Origin: Priapulus caudatus
Lineage: Eukaryota; Priapulida; Priapulimorpha; Priapulimorphida; Priapulidae
DNA: 42,540 bases
Direction of reading: 5' to 3'
NCBI RefSeq assembly: GCF_000485595.1
Contig: NW_014577577.1
Span: 164,023 to 206,562, forward strand
Positions 20,691-33,119 of the stretch are shown piece by piece. The position numbers and the translations under genes are program-made. Numbering within the stretch: the stretch's first letter is position 1; the number at the start of each line of letters is the position of its first letter. The notes beneath the pieces were generated by a model, which worked only from the letters and a program-made list of their open reading frames with translations, searched no databases and had not been told where the DNA came from.

Positions 20691-21007
20691 GGAATAAAGT
20701 GGTAATGGAGAGAAAAACAGCCACATCTTTACACTCACTAGGTGAGGGTTATTGTAGAACAGTTAGGCTTTGAATTTGAGTTGTGTTTGTGTTTGGTGTG
20801 TGGGCGAGCGTGTGCGTGAGCGAATGTGATAGGATAAGGTATTATGTCGAAATCATGTTGAGATATCATTTTTCATATTTAATCTGCATCTAATTGTATC
20901 TCTGTATGTGCACGGAAACCAGAAATATACAAGGTATGCCTGCATGGGGGGCTTGTAATCGAATATGTAGGTGATGTATTCGAACAGTAGGCAATTATTG
21001 CTGAGTT

Positions 21008-21081
<74 letters not shown>
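21008..21081. repeat. (CA)n microsatellite
   Basis: About 36 uninterrupted CA units, directly followed by a GA tract. Confidence 0.97.
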
Positions 21082-21082
<1 letters not shown>

Positions 21083-21109
21083 GAAGAGAGGAAAGAGAGA
21101 GAGAGAGGG

Positions 21110-21143
<34 letters not shown>

Positions 21144-21463
21144 GAAGAGAGAGAGGTAGCAAGAGCGGAAAGAGAGAGAGAGACGAGAAGACGAGAGAGA
21201 AGAAAGACGGAGAGAGAGAAAGATGAGAAGAGAGAGAAGAGAGAGAGAGAGAGAGAGACGGGAGGAGAGCGAGAGCGAGAGAGAGAGAGAGAGAGAGATG
21301 AGGAGAAGAAGAGAGAGAGAGAGATCGTGAGGAGAGAGAGAGAGAGAGAAGAGAGATCAAGGAGGGATAAGAGAAGAGAGCAGAGAGAGAGAGAGACAGA
21401 GAGAGAAGAGCAAGAGCAGAGAGAGAAACATAGAGAGAGGGAGAGAGAGAGAGAGGAGCGAGA

Positions 21464-21501
<38 letters not shown>

Positions 21502-21553
21502 AGAGAGAGAGAGAGAGAGAGAGAGCGCGCGAGAGGAAGAGCGAGAGCGAGAG
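21083..21553. repeat. 470-bp polypurine (GA)n tract
   Basis: Almost pure purine strand of GAGAGA with GC/CG and A-run interruptions. The same sequence is found, interruption for interruption, at 35684-36154. Long mirror-symmetric purine runs can adopt triplex (H-DNA) forms. The long open frames in it are repeat artefacts. Confidence 0.95.
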
Positions 21554-22117
21554 AACTGTAGAGACATAATTGCATTCGTTCAGTGCTTCACAGGTCTTTA
21601 CGGTGTTAACCTATTTAATCTGTGTTTCTCTTCAAATTTTTATTTTCATTCATATCTATGTATACTTACGTCTTAACAAGAGCCCGTTAACATGCTTTTC
21701 AATGGCTCTCCTATACACACCTGAAATATTGCATAAAAATCAATTAAAATCAATAAAATCGAATAAAATCGCGGTAAACATTGATAAAACCGATAAAATC
21801 GACCTTATGTTCTGTGCAGTATGCCAACCAGCTACATCTACGCTGCTAAGCGGCTATACTTACACGCCGATGGTCTATAATGTTTAGGAATGATGTTACA
21901 TAGTATAACTCATACGCTATATTATGCATCTTACCGTGGTGAAGAGTCCGTGACGAAATAAATTGCATAGTAGTTTGAGGCAGGGCTGTTAGACCATCTG
22001 ACACAACGAAGAGGTGGACAGAGCTTCTACTAATGCAGTGATGGCCGATGATGGTGCTGTTATGTCTGCCTAGACATGCCGATGTGAACATAAACTATAC
22101 ATATGTTTCTAGTTCAG
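21554..22117. other. Spacer shared by three loci, no gene recognised
   Basis: Repeated at 36155-36732 and, diverged, at about 29060-29480. The first ~300 bp are identical to the 36-kb copy and the rest differs by many small indels. Contains a GATAAAATCAATAAAATCGA-type phrase repeated several times (about 21740-21800). A 105-codon frame from 21570 is shared only where the two copies are base-identical, so sharing is not evidence of coding. Confidence 0.55.
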
Positions 22118-23282
22118 CTAGTACACTACTCACCCGAACACGCAACACACACCACACACGCCACACCACACACTACACACACACACGCACTGCACACACA
22201 CACACACACACAACACACACATACACACACATCACACGGCAACACACACACACACACACGCCACGCACACACACACACACCACAACACCACACACACACA
22301 CACACACACACACACAACAACGCACAAAACACACACAAACACAGCACACACACATTACACACCCAACACACACACACACACGACAGCACACACACATACA
22401 CACCACACACACACACACACACACACAAGAACACACGACACACAAACGACACGCACGCACACACACACACACACACCACCACACCACACACCAACACGCA
22501 CGACACACGCACACACATCACACACCACACACCCAACACACACACACCACACACACCACTCAACACACACACAAAACACACACCACACACACACAACACC
22601 AAACACACACACACGCACGCACAACGCGGCGCGCGCTCACACACACACAACACACACACATGCACACACACAACACACACAGCAAACACACGCACGCCAA
22701 GCACGCACACAACACACACGCACACACACAACACACACGCACACACAAACACACAACAACACACACACACACGCACACACACACATATATAACACAACAC
22801 CACACACACACAACACACACCACACACGACAACAACACAGCACCCAAGGCACACACCACACACGCACACACAAACACACACACAAACACCGCACAAGCAC
22901 ACACCACCGCAGCCACTACAGCGAACACACACACACAGCACCACAACCACAACACACAGCAACACACACACGCACACACACACCACACACACACACCACA
23001 CACACACACACACCATACACACACACACACAACACACAACACACACACACACAAACACGACACACAACACACGCGCACGACACACAGCACACAACACACA
23101 CAAACACCACACACACACGGCACACACCACACACACACACACACACAACAAACAAACACACCCACACACACATACCACACACACACACACACCACAACCC
23201 ACACTACCAGCACACCACACACACACACACACAGCACCAACAAGCACGCACGCACGCTATGCACAAACACAATACACAACAC
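22118..23282. repeat. Long degenerate (CA)n tract, ~1.16 kb
   Basis: CACACA with CACAA, CACCACA and ACGC interruptions throughout. The His-Thr frames (up to 419 codons) follow from the 2-bp period and are not genes. Matched by 36733-37881. Confidence 0.96.
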
Positions 23283-24269
23283 GTGTAATTACGTGCTGAT
23301 ATTTTAATTATGCCATCGTTATAGGGTTGCTTCTTGATTGCTTGTGCCTATACGGACAAGTCTCATACAAAATACGCAATATGAATCAAATATGCAAATG
23401 ACAATGTATTTCTCATATGTAATAACCGGCGATTGCCAGAAATGTACTAATGCACGTACCTATCAGTGGATGTGGAATTTCCTGGTCTGCTTCACCAGGC
23501 TACCCGCCCAGACTTTAGACCATTGTAGAACCACTTCAATTGTAAGCACACACGCGAATATGAAAGTTGAATGCACGTTAATTAGGTATGCAACCTTATG
23601 TACTCGAATACAATATAACAGAGCCTATTAATATAATGAGCTGCCTATATTAATTACCCCGCCAGGGGCCGTGGCGTAGGTTATTGTTTTCCCGGCCGGT
23701 GCCATTGATGTGTTCGTTGTGTGTGTGTGTGTGTTTACCATGCATGTTCAGTTCACTTCGGTGAGGCTGCCTGGCCTGATTAACTTACAAACACCAGGCT
23801 AAGGGCAACCACAGTCTCCCCACCTTGCACGGCTCGCCACTAATCCGGCATCCAATTAATTATATTACTTAATTTATTGATTAATATTTTTCCACTTATA
23901 TTAATTAATTATAATTAACAATTTCACATTAGAGAATTTACTGCTTGGCGGGCGTCTGTGCTCTCCGAGCTGCGGTTCTAGTTAGGCTTTATATTACTGC
24001 CTATAACAATTAGCGAGCATTATGGCCTATTACTTTGCAACACCGCCGGACCAATTATCACTTTAATATTAGCGTGTGAATGTCGAGCGCTATTCGGTGT
24101 ATTAGATTTCAGAAACTTTTTATCTAATTACTCTACACGTGAATATATACAATAAAAAAAATAAAAGTAAAATAATATAGATATATTGCCAATAAATATC
24201 CTATTGGTATAGATATGTTGATGTATATGTTCGTGTACATTTTATCAGGATAAATAATAAGATCATTAT
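23283..24269. other. Spacer shared with 37882-38867, no gene recognised
   Basis: Unique-looking DNA with an AT-rich centre (TTAATTAATTA words near 23850-23920). A GTGGCGTAGG / GTTCAGTTC pair (23671, 23746) vaguely resembles Pol III boxes. No exon with splice sites was found. Confidence 0.5.
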
Positions 24270-25653
24270 CCACTCTGCTCCACCTATTATCCACTGCTAT
24301 CCACTCTATTATCCACACTCTATCCACTCTTTATCCACTCTAAATCTACTTATTGATCCACTCTATTATCCAACTCTATTATCCACTTCACCTATCCACT
24401 CTATTATCCACTCTATCCACTCTTTATCCACTACTATCACTTATATTCCACTCTATCCACTCTATTATCCACTCTATTATCCACTCATTATCTACTCTAT
24501 TATCCACTCTATTATCCATCAAATTATCCACTCTATCTACTCTATTATCCATTTATCCACTCTATCCACTCTATTATCCACTCTATCTACACTCTATTAT
24601 CCACTCGTATTATCCCTCTACTATCCACTCTATTATCCACTCTATCCACTCTATTATCCACTCTATTATCCACTTATTATCCACTCTATTATCACTTATC
24701 TACTCTATTATCCACTCTATTATCCACTCTATTATCCACTCTATTATCCACTCTATTATCCACTCTATTCCACTCTATTTCACTCTATCTACTCTATTAT
24801 CCTCACTCTATTATCCACTCTATTATCCACTCTATTATCCACTCTAATTATCCACTCTATCCACTCTATTATCCACTCTATTAATCCACTCTATTATCCA
24901 CTCTATCTACTCTATTATCCCTCTATTATCCACTCTATCTACTCTATTTATCCACTCTATTATCCACTCTATCCACTCTATTATCCACTCTATTATCCAC
25001 TCTATTATCCACTCTATTATCCACTCTATTATCCACCTCTATTAATCCACTCGATTACCACTCTATTATCCACTCTTCTACCTCTATTATCCACTTCTAT
25101 TATCCACTCAATTATCCAAATCTATTCTACTCTATATCCACTTCTATTATCCACTTTATCCAATCTACTCTATTATCCACTCTATCACTCTATTATCACC
25201 TCTATTATCCACTCTATTATTCCACTCTATTATCCACTCTTATCCACTCTATTATGCCACTCTATTAATGCCACCTCTATTATCCACTCTATCTACTCTA
25301 TTATCCACTCTATCTACTCTATTATCACTCTATTATCCACTCTATTATCGACTCTATTATCCACTCTATATCACTCAATTATCCACTCTATTATCCACTC
25401 TATTATCCACTCTATTATCCACTCTATTATCCACTCAATTATCCACTCTATCTATCCACTCAATTATCCACTCTATTATCCACTCTATTATCCACTCTAT
25501 TATCCACTCTATCCACTCTATTATCCACTCTATTATCACTCTATTATCCACTCTATTATCCACTCTACACTCTATTATCCACTCTATTATCCACTCTATC
25601 CACACTCTATTATCCACTCTATTATCCACTCTATCCACTCTATTATCCACTCC
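24270..25653. repeat. 12-bp minisatellite CTATTATCCACT, ~1.38 kb
   Basis: More than a hundred units of CTATTATCCACT mixed with a shorter CTATCCACT variant. Because 12 and 9 are multiples of three, stop-free Ile-His-Ser or Leu-Ser-Thr frames arise, but they are artefacts. The matching array is at 38868-40260. Confidence 0.97.
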
Positions 25654-25772
25654 TGATTTTATTGTATAGATATTTTTCGTCGTTTACATTTACACACAGC
25701 GACACCTGGCGGTCCCCGGTATAGACTGAGTAAGTCTTCCACATCTACTGATGATCAGTCGACAGTACGTCG

Positions 25773-25780
25773 TGACGTCA
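25773..25780. promoter_or_regulatory. CRE-like palindrome TGACGTCA
   Basis: Perfect 8-bp CRE/ATF palindrome between the minisatellite and the next CA tract. Conserved in the second copy at 40378-40385. Confidence 0.4.
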
Positions 25781-25886
25781 TCGACTTGCTAGAGCAATTA
25801 AAAATTCTTAAGTTGGTGATCCGAGCGTCCGTGCGAGCGATGGAACCTGCTAATGCCACGGGAGAGTGGATTCACAGCCCATGAGG

Positions 25887-25923
<37 letters not shown>

Positions 25924-25995
25924 CACACAACACACACACCCCCCCCCCCCCCACACACAACACACACACATCCCCCCCACACACATCTCCCCACA

Positions 25996-26047
<52 letters not shown>

Positions 26048-26056
26048 ACACAAACA

Positions 26057-26108
<52 letters not shown>
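25887..26108. repeat. (CA)n with poly-C runs
   Basis: CA repeats interrupted by a C14 run at about 25939 and a shorter C run near 25972. Matching copy at 40494-40716. Confidence 0.95.
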
Positions 26109-26110
<2 letters not shown>

Positions 26111-26189
26111 CTTTCTTATTCTCTATTCCCTCTCCCGACAAACGTTAAGCGCACCAGTTCGGTTTATACATTGTCACGTATAAGATATG

Positions 26190-27478
26190 CTAGGATTATC
26201 ATTTCATCATCGCTGTTACTTATATAATAATCATTTTAAATTGATTGCAGCACAAGTAGTGTTCATGCAAGAGGTTTTACATGTGGAAATATCATAAAAT
26301 AAAGACTATAGCTACTACATACACGCGTATTTACGTTTCCTCGTGTCTACGAAAGGTCGGCCCTAGTAAATTAAGACTCCTTTAGTCTTCTGGATCGTCA
26401 TCGAGTGCTAGTAACAAGCTGGAGCAGTATGATCATAATCAGGTCAATAGTTTTGCCCTACGCACGACAAAAATCTATTACAAGCTACGTTGATAACGAA
26501 GACAAACATCGCGTAAGTGAGGTGCCAAGGTCCCGCGGGGGGCGATGTTGATAGCCTAGAGCCTCTGGGGTTAGTTCGACATGACACGCGTTTCTCATTT
26601 CACCCGTGCAGAATGACGTTTTTCCGTCGAGTATATTTCTCACGATGAGATGCGAGTCAAGATGTTCTGACCTGTTAAAGGATTTACTAACGAATCCCAT
26701 TGTCGTATCATTACTTGGTTTCGTGGGCATCTGAGAATTCCACGTGGTGCCGTTTTATTATTGAGTTTCGCGCCTATACAATCCGTCGTTAGAAATGTTT
26801 TCTTTTGCTACAGTGTCATCTACGTTTTACATTGTTTTAGAAGTAATCATTAGCTCATAAACGATTGCCAACGATCATTCGAACGAAAAACATTCAACTC
26901 GTGCACAAAGTAAATGGGATTTGGAAATTACAAGTTGCGAAATTTGAAATATGAACATAGTTAACATACGAATAAAAACAAGAGAGCGATGTTATAGTTT
27001 TAACTCAGATTGCGCCTAGACCTAAAATGAATGCTTAGAGGCAGTTGCACGCGTTTCTCTTTGCAGTTGCACGTGTTTCTACAATAAAATCGCAGTAGAT
27101 GGCAGCACGCACATAATAATCCGTAAGACTTTCTCTGAGGAATAATCGTTAACAGCATTTACTCAGGGGCATGGTAACTAAGGGGCGCTAAAACCTGTGA
27201 CACGGCAACCTCACATACTTGTATTGATTTTTTAATGAGAGAAATTAATCCGATTTATACGTTACACAGCCGGGAGATCACCATTCCCCTATTCGCCATT
27301 AGAGATGTACGGGTTTCGACCATTCCGACCGAAGACGAATGGAAGGTACTCATTTCCTACTCGTCCACAAAACGTATAAAACGTAGTCGTTTCCGTCTTG
27401 CCAATTAGTGCATTTTGCACATGACGTCAATACGTGTGTGTTATTATATATTATATTATATATATACGTATGCTATAG

Positions 27479-27515
<37 letters not shown>
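26190..27515. repeat. Module A: ~1.3-kb sequence present three times
   Basis: Repeated as module B (34425-35682) and module C (40797-42120). A and C share almost all substitutions against B, so B is the older or different copy. It ends in CCAATTAG, then TGACGTCA (27422-27429) and a TA run. No reading frame is open in all three copies, so no gene is called; an 82-codon antisense frame exists in A only, because of one extra T. Confidence 0.85.
27422..27429. promoter_or_regulatory. CRE-like palindrome in module A
   Basis: TGACGTCA about 20 bp after an inverted-CCAAT-like GCCAATTAG. Present in all three module copies. Confidence 0.4.
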
Positions 27516-27540
27516 NNNNNNNNNNNNNNNNNNNNNNNNN
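27516..27540. other. Assembly gap, 25 N
   Basis: Placeholder gap between a TA run and a CA/GT tract. In the second copy (about 42100-42130) the TA run leads straight into the exon 3 region, so what lies across this gap is uncertain. Confidence 0.99.
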
Positions 27541-27834
27541 ACACACACCACACAACACACACAACAACCACAGGCACCACACACACAGCACACACACACG
27601 CACACACAACTCACAACCCCAACGTGTGTGCTGTGTGTGTGTGTGTGTGTTGGTAGTGTGTGTGTGTGTGTGTGTGTGTGTGTTGTACATGTGTGTGGTG
27701 TGGGGTGTGTGTGTGCGTGTGTGGTGTGCGTGTGTGTGTGTGTGTGGCTGTGGTGTGTGTGTGTGTGTGTGTGGCTGTGTGTGTGTGTGTGTGTGTGTGT
27801 TGTGTGTGTCTAGTTGTGGTGTGTGTGCTGTGTG

Positions 27835-27872
<38 letters not shown>

Positions 27873-27896
27873 TATGTGCTGTGTGTGTGTGTGTGG

Positions 27897-27927
<31 letters not shown>

Positions 27928-27955
27928 TGTGTGTGTTGTGTGTGTGTGTTGTGTG
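27541..27955. repeat. (CA)n then (GT)n tracts after the gap
   Basis: CA-rich for about 75 bp, switching to GT for 330 bp, an inverted arrangement that may fold back. Not coding. Confidence 0.93.
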
Positions 27956-28713
27956 GAAGACCCGCTTTAAATTTGTACGTGCATCACAATCAGGAGTCGC
28001 AATGAAGCCAATAATTAGTGTAGTGAGTAATTGCACACAGTTAGAGCGAGGGGTAGCTACTTGGAGCCTGGATAGGTACGAAATGAACTGCTATTAATGG
28101 AATGATATTCTTATTATCTATTTGTCTAATGCGCAGTCGCAGTATTGGTAATCATCTACAAGAAGGTCGGGCAACAATTCTACAATATTTCAATAGGACG
28201 ACTAGCCACAATAGCACAATATGCACAAACGCACACACACGACACACGACTACACCACACACACACCACCAAACCACACATCAAACCACACCACCACACA
28301 CCACTCGCGGATAAACAACTATGGCTACACGTGCATGCCTTTACTTAAATACTGTGCGCAATGCTTTTAAAGTTTGTTCGAGGTTTTATCAAAAATATAC
28401 TTCATTTACAACAGGCGCATTTTCGTTTATATCGCAGCTGCACATTTCCTAGTATTAATACACCTTATATTTATCTGTGGGGCGTAAGATCTAACTAATA
28501 ACATAAGAAAGCAGCCGTAACGTAATTTAAACGCTACGGCTGTGATTGCCTGTATAGACACGTGTCTGATTTCGAATCGCATGATGAAAATGCTCCTGCC
28601 CTTTATGTCTGTAACCTGGTTAGTGTGATAGAGGGAATTCACTGGATCTATTCTATTACTATGGCTATTACTATTATTAAATCACCGAATGTTATTAGTT
28701 ATGGTTAAGTAAC
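27956..28713. other. Stretch with no supported gene
   Basis: Mixed-composition DNA with a short ACCACAC patch at about 28222-28307. No exon recognised. Confidence 0.5.
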
Positions 28714-29480
28714 CTAAGGAGAGAGTAGATGAGAGGAGGGAAAGAGAGGTAGAGGAGTAGAGAGGGGGAGAAGATGGAGAGAGAGAAGAGAGAGAGAGAA
28801 AAGAGAGAAGAGCTGCAGGCGAGCAGAGGGAGGGAAGACGAGAGAGAGAGAGAGAGAAAGAGAGAAGAGAGAAAGAGGACGATGACGAGACGAAAGAGCG
28901 TGGGAGAGAGAGAATGAGAGAACAGAGAGAGAAGGAGAGAGGAGAGAGAGCGGACTGAGAGCGACGAGCGACGAGAGAGAGAGAGAGAGAGAGAGACGAG
29001 AGAGATGCGAGAGATGAGAAAGAAAGAGAGAGAGAGAGAGAGAGCGAGAGCGAGAGAACGTGGCTAGAGGGACATTATGAATTAGCGGTTCAGTGATCTT
29101 CACAGTTATTTTACGGTGGTTAACCATTTAATTGTTGTTTCTTTTCAAATTTTTATTTTTCATTCATTCTTAATTATACTTACGTCTTAACAAGATGCCC
29201 GTGTAACATCTTTTTCAATGTGGCCTCGTTATAAACACCTAAATATTGATAAAAATCAATAAAATCAATAAAATCGATAAAATCGGTAACATGAATAAAA
29301 CGATAAAAGTCGACGTATGCCTGTGCAGTATCAACAGCCTACATCTTACGCTGCTAATTCCGCTATACTTACCACGCCGACTGGTTTATAATGTTTGAAA
29401 TTGATGTACATATATAACGCATGACGCCTATATGCAAATTACCGTGGTTGAAGAGTCTTGCAGAAATAATTGCCATAGCT
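28714..29480. repeat. Third, diverged copy of the GA tract and its right flank
   Basis: GA-rich purine tract (28714-29055), then 'cttacgtcttaacaag' and the ATAAAATCAATAAAATCG phrases in the same order as 21554-21970, with many substitutions and indels. This copy lacks the long CA tract that follows in the other two. Confidence 0.8.
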
Positions 29481-29960
29481 AGACGATCTGGCAGCGGACA
29501 TATTCCTGCGCGAAGCGCTTCAAACGCCACGTAGGTGGCACGCATCTTACTCAACAATCCGCCTGCCTTTATACCCAACGGCACGAGTATCGCTCGCTCC
29601 TTTAGTCGAGAGCATGAGCCGGCGTCTTTCGCTCTCATCGGCAGGTTCTGCGCATTCCACGATGGGAATCGCGCACTACCCAGTTAGTGTAGAGCCTGGC
29701 TAAGCAAAAGCTGCCATCTTGTGTTATCGTTACTCAGGCGCGCAGGTTTTCTTTGCCGTGGGTAATAACGGAATGGTTTTTTGTTCAACACTTGTACAAT
29801 AAAGCGTACATGGATCATCACTCCTGCCAGTAAGCGCGGTTGACTTGCCTGTAGCTTAGAGATACGATATAAAGGGCGGGCCAACGAGGCTGTAGGATAG
29901 CGTTGGCCTTAGGGGAGAGTTTTTAAATGTCGTATCGTTTGCGACGTAGACCGACTCTAT
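29481..29960. repeat. Dispersed repeat family, copy a
   Basis: Shares with 31560-32060, in the same order and with many differences: GACGATCTG-CAGCGGA, then CGCGCGAAGCGCT; later CAGTTCTGC-CA; then GGCTA-GCAAAA-TGCC and TACT-AGGCGCGC. The match is too diverged for the assembly-type duplication seen elsewhere, so it looks like an old mobile repeat. A 'ggtataaagg' word lies on the reverse strand near 29570. Confidence 0.55.
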
Positions 29961-31559
29961 TTAACTTGACTGAAAGTCCCCCAGCGTGTTCGACAGTTCA
30001 ACACGCTACACTAAATTGCCTCAAGCGCAAAGTATATGTTACATCAGGCTATGGAGATTGGCCCGCACTCGCTAGGAGGCTTCTGCGATTGAGCGATCGG
30101 CCATCTATGATGGAGTTCATAAGCGTCTGTAGAGTTCTTCAGTAAGTGTAATTCTCGAGGAGCGAAGTGGAAAGAGAACTGGATGGAACAACTAGGTTGG
30201 TCTGAGTGTCTTACCTCAGGGTGCCATGAAATCGTTCGCGCCGTTAGTGTAAGATATACATTTATAGTGTTTTGTTTGGATTGGATGTGGATATTGCGTA
30301 TCAAAGCTTCATGAATGCGTCTCTAATTCGTTTTAATGGGCATGTTTTTTGTAGACGTAGCTGTAGACTAGTAACTTGGGTTAATTGTTACTTAAAATAG
30401 TTTATGGAGCATTGTATATTGCCTGGTGTCGTGTAAGCGTGGTTTCACCGACTTTGAACGGTCTGGGCATGTGCTTGCGGCAGGATTTCAGCGGGTACGA
30501 TATTCTTGTTCCGATTATCTCAGAGTTGGATTTATTTTTCTCGTGTCTTCATTTTCCGGCTCGTTTCGTTGAGCTGTGGACGTGGAATATTCCAGCCAAA
30601 TAGAAGGTAACAAGTGGAACCCAAATCGTGCAAGATAGCTAACGCTCATATCGAATATTAATATAGTCAGGATATTCTATTTGTAACTTTCGATTGCATG
30701 TTACCTGTTTCCGCATCTAGCACAAAGTTGTCTTGCGTCGACATTGTAGCATGTGTTAGTCTATGCCGCATGTATCAATTTATATGTCTGTCAGAGACTG
30801 GCTACTCTGGATACATAACGCCGGTTAACTTAGGTACACGTCATCGTCGTAGGCCTATTTGTGAGAGATCAGCGCAGCTGCGCAAGGCTGTTTTAGCCTC
30901 GAGCCATTGGTTACCATAAACTATACATTGCCATTAAAACTATCATTTTCGAAGCGGCGTATGTAATTTCAAACTGTAACGGCCTATGAGTGGGCAACAT
31001 GATTGTACTAGTGGGCCACCATAAGACAAGCCTACTCACCATTCAGATGACATGTATAAATCCTTTCTTGTATTTGCAATGGGCTCGATTACCTTCAAGC
31101 TATGATGAATTTCGAGTAACCATTCCATGTATAACATAGATGATACACGGCACCTGACACTAATCTAATTGTTTGAGATAGACATCAGGCATAATCTCAT
31201 TAGGGGAAAATGACGTTACTTATTGCTACATCGTTCAAGTCAATGAATTATCCTTTGATAGTATTATTATATAGTCTAACTGGCATCTGAAATTTGTAAT
31301 TCCTAGCCCCATGATTTTAGAATTGACAATATATTGGAATATGGAATGGACGCTGACAAAAATAGTAACCATTTTAGCAAAGATACTCATTGTTTAATTT
31401 GGTGTCATTTAACAGTTTGTTCTGCACCAACTATGAATATTCGTTTGTCGCGTCAGTTAGTGATGGTCTTAAGTGTTTTCAACCAGAGTATATATTAGGC
31501 CTACATACACGACTGGTTAATTAATAGCAAGTTACTGGTAAGCTTACTGGCCAAAGTTA
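29961..31559. other. Intron-2 sequence, no exon recognised
   Basis: Several 70-codon frames (29927, 30385, 30698) lack splice support and family features. Searched for a short exon to bridge exon 2 and exon 3; none was convincing. Confidence 0.45.
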
Positions 31560-32060
31560 CTGGACGATCTGCAGCGGATATTCCGCGCGAAGCGCTGCAA
31601 CGTGTGTCTATAGCCCTATAAGTGAGCTTAAGGTGAATTACCGCATTTCTATTGTACTCAACATCCCTGCTTTCCCAAACCCCCATCTATATCAGGTATT
31701 TCCCTAGGTTCCTGATACTTCTCCACTATCCTGTGGAAGACTTACTTCGAATACGAATAGAGTCATTCGTACTCACGCATGGCCGGCTTTTCGTCTGATT
31801 GAGCAGTTCTGCCCACTTGCACGAGGTCATCTCATAACCCGAGTTATGTAAGAAGAGACGGCTAGCAAAATGCCTGCCAATCTTTCCGTAGCGGTACTAG
31901 GCGCGCTTTCTTTTCTGTAAATAGCCGGAGTTTTTTCGTTGGACATCATGCTAACAATATATAGCCGCTCAGCGTTTCAGGTGTTGAAGTGCGCTTGAGT
32001 TGTAGGGCTTCACTAGAGGATTGTTTGCTCACAATTGTCTTCGCTTATTCGTAATAATTT
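31560..32060. repeat. Dispersed repeat family, copy b
   Basis: Diverged partner of 29481-29960, with the same landmark words in the same order and about 80 bp more between the first and second landmark. Confidence 0.5.
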
Positions 32061-32966
32061 ACGCACCGATTAAAAGTATTTCTGTTGTCACCTTGTTAGT
32101 CTGACTGATTGTGATCTCTGCATTCAGTTACACTCCTCATTGAATATGAATCTAAACATTTTGCAAAAGCATAAGCTGGTGGATGTGCAGACATGCCAAA
32201 CTGTGAACAGTTGGAAGCTTGAAACGTATAGTGGTTTCGTAGAAGATTCCCGAACGATAGCATTTCGGAGCGCGACTAGGACCGGCACCGAAGGATTAGA
32301 AGAATCCATGGAGTCCCCAATAAACCCAAATTGTAGGGCTTGGCTAGCTCACGATACAATCGCGTATCACGATGCAGTACTCTCCCTTCGTTACTAATAT
32401 CCACAGGCACGTAGGGACAATACTACATATCGCCTAGTTATGATAATCTAAACAACGAGATCCCCTCACAGACGATCACTTCCGATATTGTACTCTCCAA
32501 CTACCACCTCATACCGCAGTACTTTGCTATCTTATCATTATAACCAACACCAATTACAGCTCATTTTCTAATATAAAAAATACTTATAGTAGTGGTAAGT
32601 ACTACTAGTACCTAGTTATACTAGTCCCAGGACTTACTAGTTATACAGCTGATACATATAACTGAGTACTAGTACTAGTTACTAACAAAGAGCAATAATT
32701 GACCCCAACCTAGTGTTTCTGTACCCTAGTAAGTTAACTATATTATAATGACGAAGTCTGTTTTAGTGTTACTAGTTATACCCTGCCTGAATATATAAAC
32801 ACTATAAAATGCTAAAACCTTGCGATATAGCCTTTATAATGCAATAACATAGAATATCACCGAAAAATATGCTCTCCTTTGCACTACAAAACTTCTTTTC
32901 ATGTTTTAATCACGGCGTCTATCATTATACAATCCTACACTCTACTTCTGACCTACTATCGTATAT
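32061..32966. other. Intron-2 sequence with ACTAGT-rich patch
   Basis: About 32580-32700 is rich in ACTAGT / GTACTAGTAC words, a degenerate palindromic simple sequence. An 85-codon frame (32140-32397) has no recognisable features. Confidence 0.5.
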
Positions 32967-33119
32967 AGCGGCTGTAAGCAAGTTTCATTAACGCCTGTCG
33001 TATTCTTCTTAAGAGTACTTCACTCTACTTGCGCGGTGATCTATTCGCAAAGATTTATACATGATTTTATACGTAAAACATGCACGATTTACTATCCCGC
33101 GCGCAACTTTCTTTTACAG

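Noticed and set aside
21006-21569. Arg/Glu-rich 187-codon frame resembling a charged coiled-coil protein
   Set aside because: It is the translation of a GA microsatellite. The identical peptide at 35667-36170 reflects base identity of the copies, not selection.
22048-23307. 419-codon His-Thr-rich open frame, and the similar Cys-Val frames in all GT/CA tracts
   Set aside because: These come from a 2-bp-period repeat that has few stop codons. The composition is purely repeat-driven and the two duplicate copies do not keep the same frame.
23655-23760. Possible SINE with A-box-like GTGGCGTAGG and B-box-like GTTCAGTTC
   Set aside because: The boxes are too far apart (interrupted by a GT run) and match loosely. 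No tail or flanking direct repeats are seen.
24270-25653. Dozens of TTATCCAC words resembling bacterial DnaA boxes (a replication origin)
   Set aside because: They are part of the CTATTATCCACT minisatellite in animal DNA and lie in one orientation at a fixed 9-12-bp period.
26600-26700. Possible exon after CCCGTGCAG in the modules, as the missing link between exon 2 and exon 3
   Set aside because: None of the three phases gives an open frame consistent in all module copies with the phase needed, and stops occur within about 20 codons.
26485-26730. 82-codon antisense frame in module A
   Set aside because: Open only because of one extra T. Modules B and C interrupt it.
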